A DNA stretch of 14,830 bases from DASYSL01 sp036003365 (GCA_036003365.1 DASYSL010000177.1:1-14830); one strand, 5' to 3'. Positions 1 through 7,101 are shown, numbered from the stretch's first letter. Notes: a model not told the origin generated them from the sequence alone. Program-made: numbers and translations.

Positions 1-1
1 T

Positions 2-391
2 CGGACCGCGCTCGCCGCGCTCACGCGCGACGACGAGCTGATTCACGCGCGGCTCGGCGACTTGCGCCTGCCGGCATGGACGAAGCCCGGCGCCGTTCTC
101 CTCGGCGACGCGGCGCATGCCATGACGCCCAATGTGGCGCAGGGGGCAGCCATGGCGATCGAGGACGCGTGGGTGCTGGCGGACTGCATCTCACGAGGTG
201 CGATCAACGACTATGAGATGAAGCGCCGTGCCCGTGTGGAGTGGGTCCAGAATCTTTCGTGGCGCTTCGGTGTCGTGGGCCAATGGGCGTCGCCGCTGGT
301 GGTCGCCGCCCGCAATGTCGCGCTTCGCCTCACTCCGCGAAGTGCGGCGCCGCGTCAGCTCGCCTCACTCTTGAATGGCGGGCCCTGCTAG
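2..391 (+). CDS. FAD-dependent monooxygenase, C-terminal fragment
   Basis: This is the last 129 codons of a flavoprotein aromatic hydroxylase of the UbiH/salicylate hydroxylase (FAD_binding_3) type; the frame is open from the left edge, so the N-terminal dinucleotide-binding fold lies outside the window. The visible part has the family's second FAD motif: GDAAHAMTP (residues 35-43 of the fragment) followed by NVAQGAAMAIEDAWVLAD, corresponding to the GD...P..GQG...AxEDA signature that contacts the FAD ribityl and pyrophosphate. These enzymes use NAD(P)H and O2 to hydroxylate a ring substrate; the substrate cannot be told from this fragment. A TTG at 62 is only an internal codon. The gene converges on the downstream regulator, and the two stop codons share the CTAG tetramer at 388-391. 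It has no evident link to N2O reduction. Confidence 0.85.
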   Translation, partial: RTALAALTRDDELIHARLGDLRLPAWTKPGAVLLGDAAHAMTPNVAQGAAMAIEDAWVLADCISRGAINDYEMKRRARVEWVQNLSWRFGVVGQWASPLVVAARNVALRLTPRSAAPRQLASLLNGGPC

Positions 392-1089
392 TCCTGCTCG
401 GTCACCGCCTTGAGCTGGTCACGTGACGGGATCACGAAGCGGCCTTCGCCCGTGATCAGCACGCCCTCGCGGCCCCAGCGTGACATCACGCGAATCGCCG
501 ACTCGACCGTCGTGCCCACCAGGTCGGCGACTTCCTGCCGCGACAGCGACAAGGGAATCTCGATCCCTTCGCGGGTCTGCTTGCCCATGCGCTCGGCCAG
601 GGTCAGGAAGAGCTGCGCGATGCGCGTGTCGACCGGCTGGCCGCGCATCTCCTCGACCTTGCGTGTCAACGCAATCACCAGCTTGGTCAGCTCGCGGATG
701 ACGCCGCGCGCGAACTCGGGCTGGCGGTCGAGCAGCTCGAAGTAATCGCGGCGTGGCAACACGAGCAGAGTGACGGGCTCGAGACACACCGCACTCGCGG
801 GATACGGAATGTAGTTGTAGACCGCGATCGCGCCCACCGGCTCGCCTTCGCCGAAGAGCTCCAAGATCACGTCGCCGGCCTCGGCGTGGCGCACGATCTT
901 CACGCGGCCGCGGACGATCACGGTCAGCGCGTCGGCGGGATCGCCGGCGTGCCACAGGGAATCGCCGCGCTCGTAGTCGCGAAGCGTCGCCAGGGCGGCG
1001 AGGCGCTTCTGATCTTCGGGCGACAAACCGCGAAACACCGGCAAGCCGCGCACCGCGGCCAGCACCCGCTCTCCACGCGCTTCCGCCAT
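388..1089 (-). CDS. Crp/Fnr-family transcriptional regulator
   Basis: The 233-residue protein has an N-terminal cNMP-binding-like beta-roll (about 15-125), a long dimer helix (about 126-150) and a C-terminal Crp-type winged helix (about 152-222). The recognition helix reads GTTVESAIRVMSRW, with Glu196 and Arg200 in the positions of FNR Glu209/Arg213 and Val195 where FNR has Val208 and CRP has Arg180; this suggests FNR-type rather than TGTGA-type specificity. There is only one cysteine (Cys102), so it is not a 4Fe-4S FNR. The phosphate-binding Arg of the cAMP pocket is missing (PASAVC at this place), so cAMP binding is unlikely. DNR/NnrR-like NO or redox sensing is possible but unproven. The start is the ATG at 1089 because GGAGG (complement of 1094-1098) lies 4 nt upstream; an ORF extending to 1152 lacks such support. 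It is divergent from the nos operon and is its likely regulator. Confidence 0.9.
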   Translation of the reverse strand: MAEARGERVLAAVRGLPVFRGLSPEDQKRLAALATLRDYERGDSLWHAGDPADALTVIVRGRVKIVRHAEAGDVILELFGEGEPVGAIAVYNYIPYPASAVCLEPVTLLVLPRRDYFELLDRQPEFARGVIRELTKLVIALTRKVEEMRGQPVDTRIAQLFLTLAERMGKQTREGIEIPLSLSRQEVADLVGTTVESAIRVMSRWGREGVLITGEGRFVIPSRDQLKAVTEQD

Positions 1090-1106
1090 TCCGCCTCCAA
1101 CCATCG

Positions 1107-1118
1107 TGACGGGCGTCA
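1107..1118. promoter_or_regulatory. Putative Crp/Fnr operator, site 1 (regulator-proximal)
   Basis: The sequence TGACGGGCGTCA is a palindrome with 5-bp arms and the TGAC-N4-GTCA spacing of FNR/DNR-type boxes (TTGAT-N4-ATCAA). It ends 18 nt upstream of the regulator's start codon, just beyond its ribosome binding site. A protein bound here would block transcription of the regulator gene, so negative autoregulation is inferred. The same 13 bases (with the following T) recur at 1204-1216. Confidence 0.55.
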
Positions 1119-1203
1119 TCCCGCGTTTCGGGCCTTCGCCGCAACTGCGCACCTTAGCAGGAGTTGGCCCGAGAGCGCCTGCTGCAACGATTTTCGTCCG
1201 GCA

Positions 1204-1215
1204 TGACGGGCGTCA
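1204..1215. promoter_or_regulatory. Putative Crp/Fnr operator, site 2 (nos-proximal)
   Basis: This is a second exact copy of TGACGGGCGTCA, here extended to 6-bp arms by flanking A1203 and T1216. Its centre (1209.5) lies 41.5 bp upstream of about 1251. That is the usual activator position if transcription starts there; a weak -10-like AATTCT sits at 1241-1246. The site is also bracketed by TTTTCGT (1191-1197) and ACGAAAA (1217-1223), an outer inverted repeat. The start of transcription is inferred, not seen. Confidence 0.55.
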
Positions 1216-1283
1216 TACGAAAACGAGGCCCGAAGTCCGAAATTCTCATCGAGCGCCAAGGCGGCGCCGAGCGGGAGGTTCGG

Positions 1284-1793
1284 ATGAGCTCGATGGACAC
1301 GTTTCGTCATCTGCGTGACGACCACGCCCGCATCCTTTCCGAGCTGGATGTCCTGACCGCTCTGGCCGAGGCTCCGTCGCCGGGGCCGCGTGAGATCGAC
1401 GAGCTGCGCGGTCTGATCCTCCTGCTCGAGCGCGAATGCGCCGCTCACATGCGGACCGAGGAGGAAGCCCTGTTTCCCGCCCTCGCCGAAACCGAGTGGA
1501 TGGCCGAGGCGGCGAAGTGCGTCGCCCCTCTGCAGGCCGAGCACGCCGAGCTCAAGGACATGCTCCTCGGGCTGGCGGCTGTGCTCGCCGCGCCCGCCGG
1601 CCGCGAGCGCGACGAGCAGATCGCCGTGCAGACCAAGGATTTGGCCGATCTCTTCCGCATCCACGTGCGCAAGGAAGAAGCCCTGATCTACCGCATGGCT
1701 GAGCAAGTGCTGCCGCGCGAAACACTCGTGCATCTCGCCAACCGACTGCTGGTTCACGCTCCACATCTGAATCGAAGGGGGTCCCCGTCATGA
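1284..1793 (+). CDS. Hemerythrin-like HHE-domain protein
   Basis: The 169-residue, all-helical protein has the hemerythrin ligand pattern: His14 (RDDH), His55 and Glu59 (HMRTEE), His87 (AEHAEL), His127 and Glu131 (HVRKEE). Such domains hold a non-haem di-iron centre that binds O2 or NO, or helps iron handling and repair. It has no signal peptide, so it should be cytoplasmic. It lacks the N-terminal ScdA-type domain of YtfE/RIC repair proteins, although relatives of that group (NorA/DnrN) are tied to denitrification. The ATG at 1284 is chosen because GGGAGG (1273-1278) lies 5 nt upstream; the frame is open further back but that part is basic and unconvincing. It is the first gene of the nos operon and overlaps the cytochrome gene by ATGA (1790-1793). 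A role in sensing or buffering O2/NO before N2O respiration is inferred. Confidence 0.85.
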   Translation: MSSMDTFRHLRDDHARILSELDVLTALAEAPSPGPREIDELRGLILLLERECAAHMRTEEEALFPALAETEWMAEAAKCVAPLQAEHAELKDMLLGLAAVLAAPAGRERDEQIAVQTKDLADLFRIHVRKEEALIYRMAEQVLPRETLVHLANRLLVHAPHLNRRGSPS

Positions 1794-2251
1794 AACGCGC
1801 ACTCGTTCTTCTCGCCACTCTCCTCGTGATGGGCGGCTGCGCCAAGGGATCGGGCAACGCGCCTGCGTCCTCGAGCAGCGGCAGCGCCACCGCGGCCACC
1901 GAGTCGAAATACGACAAGGGACCGCGCGCCGCCGAGGAGCCCATCGACGAGGCGCTGGCCAAGCAGGGCGAGAGCCTGTTCCAGACCAAGGGCTGCTCGG
2001 CGTGCCACGGCTTCGGGCGCCGCATCTCCTGCCCCGATCTCTTGCCCGTGCCCATGGAGCGCACGTCGCAGTGGATGGAGCAGCAGATCCTGCATCCCGA
2101 GGTCATGACCAAGGAGGACCCGATCTCACATCAACTGATGGCGCAGTTCTCGCTGCAGATGCCGAACCAGCAGCTGACGGAGCCGGAAGCCAAGGCGGTC
2201 ATCGAGTTCATCAAGCACAAGAACCACGAAGCGCACCAAGGGTCGAAGTAG
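1790..2251 (+). CDS. Monohaem c-type cytochrome lipoprotein, probable NosZ electron donor
   Basis: The 153-residue protein starts with a lipoprotein signal (hydrophobic 4-14, lipobox MGGC, lipidation at Cys17), then a Ser/Ala/Gly-rich linker (about 18-38) and a class I cytochrome c domain (about 50-148). The single haem-binding motif is CSACH (Cys69, Cys72, His73), with Met124 in SLQMPNQQLT as the likely sixth ligand. After export it would sit on the periplasmic side of a membrane and carry one electron at a time. Small cytochromes c next to nosZ are known in clade II clusters and are thought to feed electrons from the quinol pool to NosZ; its position 15 nt upstream of nosZ fits that role. 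Its start overlaps the hemerythrin gene stop. An extra Cys81 near the haem is not part of a second CxxCH. Confidence 0.92.
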   Translation: MKRALVLLATLLVMGGCAKGSGNAPASSSSGSATAATESKYDKGPRAAEEPIDEALAKQGESLFQTKGCSACHGFGRRISCPDLLPVPMERTSQWMEQQILHPEVMTKEDPISHQLMAQFSLQMPNQQLTEPEAKAVIEFIKHKNHEAHQGSK

Positions 2252-2266
2252 GAAGGGGAGGTCGCG

Positions 2267-4171
2267 ATGAAGAAGAAACTGCTGTTCGTGCTCGCTGGCT
2301 TGGCCGCGGTCGCTCTCGCCTCGCAGCTTCCGGGCTGTGCGGCGACCGGCGGCAGCGCCGGGTCGGCGGCGGAGAAGGTCTACGTGAAACCGGGAGAGCA
2401 CGACGCGTACTACGCGTTTCTCTCCGGCGGTCACTCGGGCCAGGTGTACGTGTATGGCATTCCGTCGTGCCGCCACATCACGACCATTCCGGTATTCACG
2501 CCGGAGCCGGCCGTGGGCTACGGCGTGGACGAGGACACCAAAGCGCTCCTGGGCGGCCGCACCTGGGGTGACGCGCATCACCCTGGCATGTCGGAAACCA
2601 ACGGCGATTACGACGGGCGCTGGCTGTTCATCAATGACATGCCCAACGCGCGCATCGCCCGCATCGATCTCAAAGACTTCAAGACCAAGGAGATCTTCGG
2701 GCCGATTCCCAACCTGTCTGCGGCGCATGCCTGTCCGTTCCCGACGCCCAACACGGAGTACGTGTTCGCGGCCTCGCGCTTCTCGGTGCCGGTGCCCAAC
2801 CGCGAGGTGAAGATCGAGAACTACGCGCAGGATTTCCACGGCGTGGTGGCGGGTGTGAAGGTGGATCCCAAGAGCGGCCACATGACGCTCGGCTTCGAGA
2901 TCCTCATGCCGCCTTTCGACTGGGACCTGGCCGACGCCGGCAAGGGCCCGAGCGAAGGCTTCGAGTTCTTCACCTGCTACAACAGTGAAGAGGCGCACGA
3001 CTCGCTCGAGATCAAGGCCTCGCAAGCGGAGATGGACTACATCGCCGCCGTGGACTGGCGCGCCGCGCAGGCTGCAGTCGACGCTGGCAAGGCCAAGACC
3101 GTCGGCGGGGCGCCGATGCTCGATCCCAAGGACGTGCCCGGGCTCGTCTATCTCTTCCCGGTGCCCAAGAGCCCCCACGGCGTCGACGTGGACCCGAGCG
3201 GCCAGTACGTGTGCGCCTCGGGCAAGCTGCAGGCCGAGGTCACGGTCTACAGCTTCGCCAAGATCAAAGGCGCCATCGACGCCAAGAAGTTCGACGGCGA
3301 CAAGGCCGGCATCCCGGTGCTCAAGTTCGAGGACGTGCTCGAGGCCAAAGTGCCGGTGGGCCTGGGCCCCCTGCACACGCAGTTCGACGGCAAGGGCTAC
3401 GCCTACACCTCGCTCTTCCTCGACTCGCAGATCGCCAAGTGGAAGATCGGTCCGCCTTGGAACGTCGTGGACAAGATCGACGTCTACTACTCGATCGGCC
3501 ACCTCATGGCGTCGGAGGGCGACACGCGGCACCCCACGGGCGATTACGTGGTGGCGCTCGACAAGCTCTCGAAGGACCGCTACATCGACGTCGGCCCGAC
3601 CAAGCCGGAAGGCGCGCAGCTCATCGACATCCGCGGCCCCAAGATGGAGTTGCTGTACGACTTCCCGACCTATCTCGAGCCGCACTACGCGCAGATGATC
3701 AAGGCCGAGAAGTTGCATCCCATCGACGTGTACCCGCTGGCCGAGAACAACAATCCGACGGCAGTGAAACGCGCCGAGGACGCCCGTGTCGAGCGTAAGG
3801 GCAATCGCGTGGACGTCTACATGGTGGCGGTGCGCTCGCACTTCACGCCCGACGTGATCCACGTGAACGAAGGGGACGACGTCTGGTTCCACGTCACCAA
3901 CGTCGAGCAGGACAACGATATCGCGCACGGCTTCGGACTGCTGTGGTCGAGCGACAACATGCAGATCGAGCCGGGCGAGACCAAGACCATGCACTGGAAA
4001 GCGGAGAAGGCGGGCATCGAGCCGTTCTACTGCTCGAACTTCTGCAGCGCGTTGCACCAGGAAATGCAGGGCTACCTGGTCGTGGGCGCGCGGGGCGCCA
4101 AGATCGCGGCCGTGCAAAGGCCCGATCCGGCGCAGGTGGCGGAAGTCGCGCAGCTCATGGCGCATCGGTAG
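2267..4171 (+). CDS. nosZ: Nitrous-oxide reductase, clade II (atypical)
   Basis: NosZ reduces N2O to N2 in the periplasm using the CuZ and CuA copper centres. The 634-residue protein has all seven expected CuZ histidines: His104 and His105 (WGDAHHP), His154 (SAAHA), His304 (SPHG), His370 (GPLHT), His412 (IGHL) and His473 (EPHY), in a seven-bladed propeller. The C-terminal cupredoxin domain holds CuA: His554 (DIAHGF) and Cys589, Cys593, His597 and Met600 in CSNFCSALHQEM. Asn591 replaces the Trp found in clade I, and DAHHPGMSETNGDYDGRW is also clade II in style. There is no twin-arginine motif; the leader is Sec-type, MKKK plus a hydrophobic stretch ending in LPGC, a possible lipobox with Cys24. 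The ATG follows GGGGAGG (2255-2261) by 5 nt, the strongest ribosome site in the operon. No extra cytochrome domain is fused at the C terminus. Confidence 0.98.
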   Translation: MKKKLLFVLAGLAAVALASQLPGCAATGGSAGSAAEKVYVKPGEHDAYYAFLSGGHSGQVYVYGIPSCRHITTIPVFTPEPAVGYGVDEDTKALLGGRTWGDAHHPGMSETNGDYDGRWLFINDMPNARIARIDLKDFKTKEIFGPIPNLSAAHACPFPTPNTEYVFAASRFSVPVPNREVKIENYAQDFHGVVAGVKVDPKSGHMTLGFEILMPPFDWDLADAGKGPSEGFEFFTCYNSEEAHDSLEIKASQAEMDYIAAVDWRAAQAAVDAGKAKTVGGAPMLDPKDVPGLVYLFPVPKSPHGVDVDPSGQYVCASGKLQAEVTVYSFAKIKGAIDAKKFDGDKAGIPVLKFEDVLEAKVPVGLGPLHTQFDGKGYAYTSLFLDSQIAKWKIGPPWNVVDKIDVYYSIGHLMASEGDTRHPTGDYVVALDKLSKDRYIDVGPTKPEGAQLIDIRGPKMELLYDFPTYLEPHYAQMIKAEKLHPIDVYPLAENNNPTAVKRAEDARVERKGNRVDVYMVAVRSHFTPDVIHVNEGDDVWFHVTNVEQDNDIAHGFGLLWSSDNMQIEPGETKTMHWKAEKAGIEPFYCSNFCSALHQEMQGYLVVGARGAKIAAVQRPDPAQVAEVAQLMAHR

Positions 4172-4181
4172 GAACATGGAC

Positions 4182-4213
4182 GCCGCCGGCCGGTTCACCC
4201 GCCGGCCGGCGGC
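4182..4213 (+). other. GC-rich stem-loop between nosZ and nosB
   Basis: A perfect 12-bp inverted repeat (GCCGCCGGCCGG at 4182-4193, CCGGCCGGCGGC at 4202-4213) with an 8-nt loop starts 10 nt after the nosZ stop. No T-run follows, so it is a poor intrinsic terminator. A 3' stabiliser or processing barrier that sets the nosZ to nosBDFY ratio is more likely. It lies just before the GGAGG of the next gene, which argues that this stretch is non-coding. Confidence 0.7.
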
Positions 4214-4229
4214 TCCGGAGGATGCGAAC

Positions 4230-4829
4230 GTGCATTACCTTGTCGATCGATTCCAGCCCACGGAGCGGCGGTTGATCGTGCTCGCCGCCCTCGTGCTCGT
4301 GCCCATCTTCTTCTTCCCGGTGGTGCCGATCTGGGCGATGAAGCTGTGGGCGCCGCAATACCGCGAAGGCCTCACGCTCACCATCTACACCAACACGATC
4401 AAGGGCGACCTGCAGAGCATCAACACGCTCAATCACTACGTGGGCATGAAGGACATCTCGGCCGAAGACTTCAAGGAGTTCCGCTATCTGCCGCAGGCGC
4501 TCACCATCTTCGGTGTTGCCGCACTGATCGCCGCGCTCATCAATCGGCGCTGGGTGGCGATCCTGGGCTGGCTACTGTTCACGGCGTTCTCGGCCTACAT
4601 GTTCGCGGACTACGCACACTGGCTCTACGACTACGGGCACAATCTCGATCCGCGCGCGCCCATCAAGCTGGCCCTGTTCACGCCGCCGCTCATCGGGCTC
4701 AAGCAAATGGCCAACTTCAAGGTGCTGAGCATCCCCATGGCGGGCACGCTGCTGCTCGGCGTGGCGTGGCTCCTGGGCCCGGTCGCGATGTGGCTCGAGA
4801 TCCGCGATACCAAGCGAGGTGTGCGGTGA
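4230..4829 (+). CDS. nosB: NosB-like polytopic membrane protein
   Basis: This 199-residue integral membrane protein has about four hydrophobic segments (about 15-38, 88-105, 108-128, 170-188). A conserved-looking polar stretch lies between the first two (LNHYVGMKDI, residues 67-76), and a His/Tyr/Asp-rich stretch follows the third (HWLYDYGHNLDP, 130-141). A membrane protein directly downstream of nosZ is characteristic of clade II nos clusters and is called NosB; its exact role is unknown, with N2OR maturation or electron supply suggested. The start is the GTG at 4230, with GGAGG (4217-4221) 8 nt upstream. An in-frame ATG at 4176 would translate the hairpin and has only an AGGA 2 nt away. It overlaps nosD by GTGA (4826-4829). 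The symbol rests on position and topology. Confidence 0.75.
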   Translation: MHYLVDRFQPTERRLIVLAALVLVPIFFFPVVPIWAMKLWAPQYREGLTLTIYTNTIKGDLQSINTLNHYVGMKDISAEDFKEFRYLPQALTIFGVAALIAALINRRWVAILGWLLFTAFSAYMFADYAHWLYDYGHNLDPRAPIKLALFTPPLIGLKQMANFKVLSIPMAGTLLLGVAWLLGPVAMWLEIRDTKRGVR

Positions 4830-6196
4830 AACGCGTTTGCGTGCTCATGGCCGCGGTCCTCGTGGCCTGGCACGAACCGGCGGCCGCGCGAACCTGGCAC
4901 GCCTCGCCCGGAGGGGAGAGGGCGACGCTCGGAGAGGCGGCCGCCGGAGACACCGTGGTGCTGGCGCGCGGCACGTATCGGGGGCCGCTCGTCCTCCAGC
5001 GCACGATCACGCTCGCCGGCGAACCGGGGGCCGTGATCGATGGCGGCGGAACCGGCACACCGCTCACCGTGCAGGCCGACGGCTCGCGCGTGTCAGACCT
5101 CACCATCCGCGGCAGCGGCAAGAACGCGATGAACGTCGACGCCGGCCTTCACGTGCAGCTCGCGCATGGTGTGGTCCTGTCGCGCCTCACGCTCGTCGAC
5201 GTCATGTACGGCATTTACGGTGAGCGCGCCGACGGCATGGCGATCGAGGGCTGCCGGCTCACCGGCCGCGTGACGCCGGGCGACGAAATGGGCCAGGGCA
5301 ACGGCATCCACCTCTGGTACACGAAAAACGTGACCGCGCGGCGCGACACGGTCGAGCGCTTCCTCGACGGCATCTATCTCTCGTTCGCCGACGGAACGCA
5401 CATCGAAGCCACGGACGTGGAGCATTGCGGGCGCTACGGCCTGCACACCATGTACTGCCCGGGCGGGCGCCTGGTGGGCTGCCGCATGAGCCACAACGTC
5501 GCCGGCTGCGCCATCATGTTCTCCAACCATCTCACGCTCGCCGACAACGACTTCAGCCACAACCGCGGCCCGCGCACCTACGGCGTGCTCCTGCGCGACT
5601 GCTCGGACGGCGAGCTCATCGGCAACCGGCTGGTCGACAATACGATCGCCATCTTCATGGACAACTCGAATCGCAACCGCATCGCCTCGAATCTCTTCCA
5701 GGACGACGGCTGGGGTGTGCTGCTCTTCTCGTCGTGCGCGGGAAATCAATTCACCGGCAACGCGTTCTTGAACGACGACTATCCGGTGGCGCTCGACATG
5801 CGCTACAGCGACAACCGCTTCGACGACGGCCATCGCGGCAATTACTGGAGCGACGGCGAGGCCTACGACCTGAACAACGACGGCGTGGGCGACGCCGCCT
5901 ACTCTCCGGTGAGCGCCTTCGCCTTCTTGTCGAAGCAGTATCCGGACCTCGCCATCCTCGCCAAGAGCCCGGCGGTGGCGGCCCTCAGCGTCTCGGAGCG
6001 CGTCCTGCCGGTGCTCCGGCCGAGCGAGATCGTCGATCGCTTTCCGCTCGTGCGTCCGACGGGCGCGGCCGCAGCCACCAAAGCCGCGATCGGCGAAGCG
6101 CGGTCCCGGCCGTCCTGGAAAGCGGCCACCGCGTTCGCGCTCGTCTCGCTGGGGGCGCTCGGCGCTCTCGTGAGCGCAGGGAGAACCTGGTCATGA
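4826..6196 (+). CDS. nosD: NosD, periplasmic beta-helix protein for CuZ maturation
   Basis: NosD works with the NosFY ABC transporter and is required to build the CuZ centre of NosZ in the periplasm. This 456-residue protein has a Sec signal (about 1-21, ending AAA), then a right-handed parallel beta-helix of repeated CASH/PbH1 rungs (about 25-360) with the usual G-I-x-L and N-x-I patterns such as GNGIHLWYTKN and NRIASNLFQDDGWGVLL. The NosD hallmark NYWSDGEAYDLNNDGVGD follows, and then a C-terminal hydrophobic helix (about 432-450) that may anchor it in the membrane. The GTG start lies inside the nosB stop (GTGA) with GAGG (4816-4819) upstream, and the gene ends in ATGA shared with nosF, so the two are translationally coupled. 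Confidence 0.95.
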   Translation: MKRVCVLMAAVLVAWHEPAAARTWHASPGGERATLGEAAAGDTVVLARGTYRGPLVLQRTITLAGEPGAVIDGGGTGTPLTVQADGSRVSDLTIRGSGKNAMNVDAGLHVQLAHGVVLSRLTLVDVMYGIYGERADGMAIEGCRLTGRVTPGDEMGQGNGIHLWYTKNVTARRDTVERFLDGIYLSFADGTHIEATDVEHCGRYGLHTMYCPGGRLVGCRMSHNVAGCAIMFSNHLTLADNDFSHNRGPRTYGVLLRDCSDGELIGNRLVDNTIAIFMDNSNRNRIASNLFQDDGWGVLLFSSCAGNQFTGNAFLNDDYPVALDMRYSDNRFDDGHRGNYWSDGEAYDLNNDGVGDAAYSPVSAFAFLSKQYPDLAILAKSPAVAALSVSERVLPVLRPSEIVDRFPLVRPTGAAAATKAAIGEARSRPSWKAATAFALVSLGALGALVSAGRTWS

Positions 6197-7101
6197 TCAA
6201 GGTCGAGCGTCTGGGCAAGCGCTTCGGTCCGCTGGTGGCGGTCGACAATTTGTCGTTCGAGGTCGAGCGCGGGGAAACCTTCGCCCTCATCGGGCCCAAC
6301 GGCGCCGGCAAGACGACCACGCTCAAGATGCTCCTCGGCCTCACGCGGCCGAACACGGGAACGATCGCGCTCGGCCGTGACGGGCTCACGCCCACCGACG
6401 CGCGCGCGCGCCGCTCGATGGGCTACGTGCCGCAGCGCGTGGCCTTTGCTCCGGCGCGCACCGTGGCCGAGGTCCTGTCCTTCTTCGCGGCCTTGCGCGG
6501 TCTGCCGCGCGAGTCGGTGATGCGCGCCCTCGAGCGCGTGCGGATGGCCGATCACGCAGCGCGCCCGGCGCGCGAGCTGTCCGGCGGCTACGTGCAACGG
6601 CTGTCGCTCGGCCAGGCGCTGCTCGGCGACCCGGATCTCCTGGTGCTCGACGAACCCACGGCGAGCCTCGACCCCGAAGCGGCCTGGGAATTCCGTTCGC
6701 TGGTCGAGAGCCTGCAGCGCGAGGGCAAGACGATTCTTCTCTGCTCGCATCTCCTGAGCGAGGTCGAGCGGGTCGCCGATCGTGTGCTCATTCTGGTCGA
6801 GGGCCGGCGCGCCGCGCTCGAGAGCCTCGACGACCTGCACGCCCGCCAAGCCGACGCCACCGGGCTCGCGCTGGAAGTCGGGAGTCCGCTCGACGACGCC
6901 GTGCGTGTGCTGCGCGACCTGGGCGTCCCCGCGCAGGTCGTCGGCCCCAGCGAGCTGCGTCTCGAGGCCGTGGACGGCCGCGCCATCGAAGTGCTCGAGG
7001 CGCTGCGACGCGCGCGGGTCGAGGTGCGCACGTTCGAAACCGAGCGCCCGACGCTGGAAGAGATCTTCCTGAAGGTGGTGCGCGGAGGGAGAAAGCCATG
7101 A
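6193..7101 (+). CDS. nosF: NosF, ABC transporter ATPase for NosZ maturation
   Basis: This 302-residue cytoplasmic ATPase powers the NosY permease, which acts with NosD in CuZ assembly, probably by moving a sulfur species. All motifs are present: Walker A GPNGAGKT (34-41), Q-loop Gln81, signature LSGGYVQRL (129-137), Walker B LLVLDEP (149-155), D-loop SLD and switch His186. The signature has Tyr where many ABC proteins have Gln, a common variation in NosF-like ATPases. A C-terminal domain of about 90 residues ends in the ERPTLEEIFLKVV pattern of the ABC-2/CcmA-like group. The identification as NosF rather than a generic ABC-2 ATPase rests on its neighbours. The start and stop are 4-base ATGA overlaps with nosD and with the next gene. 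Confidence 0.93.
   Translation: MIKVERLGKRFGPLVAVDNLSFEVERGETFALIGPNGAGKTTTLKMLLGLTRPNTGTIALGRDGLTPTDARARRSMGYVPQRVAFAPARTVAEVLSFFAALRGLPRESVMRALERVRMADHAARPARELSGGYVQRLSLGQALLGDPDLLVLDEPTASLDPEAAWEFRSLVESLQREGKTILLCSHLLSEVERVADRVLILVEGRRAALESLDDLHARQADATGLALEVGSPLDDAVRVLRDLGVPAQVVGPSELRLEAVDGRAIEVLEALRRARVEVRTFETERPTLEEIFLKVVRGGRKP

Noticed and set aside
1156..1183. Short inverted repeat AGCAGG/CCTGCT in the divergent region
   Set aside because: Six-base arms 16 nt apart are expected by chance at this GC content, and it matches no known site.
1164..1185. Possible sigma54 promoter (TTGGCCC...CTGC) in the divergent region
   Set aside because: The GG and GC dinucleotides are not at the required GG-N10-GC spacing.
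1164..1283. Upstream extension of the hemerythrin gene from a TTG at 1164
   Set aside because: It would run through the operator, is basic and unlike the family, and ATG 1284 has a textbook ribosome site.
2126..4198. A 690-codon open frame on the minus strand opposite nosZ
   Set aside because: It is a shadow of the high-GC nosZ codons: His/Arg/Val-rich, no motifs, no ribosome site, and the plus strand encodes an unmistakable NosZ.
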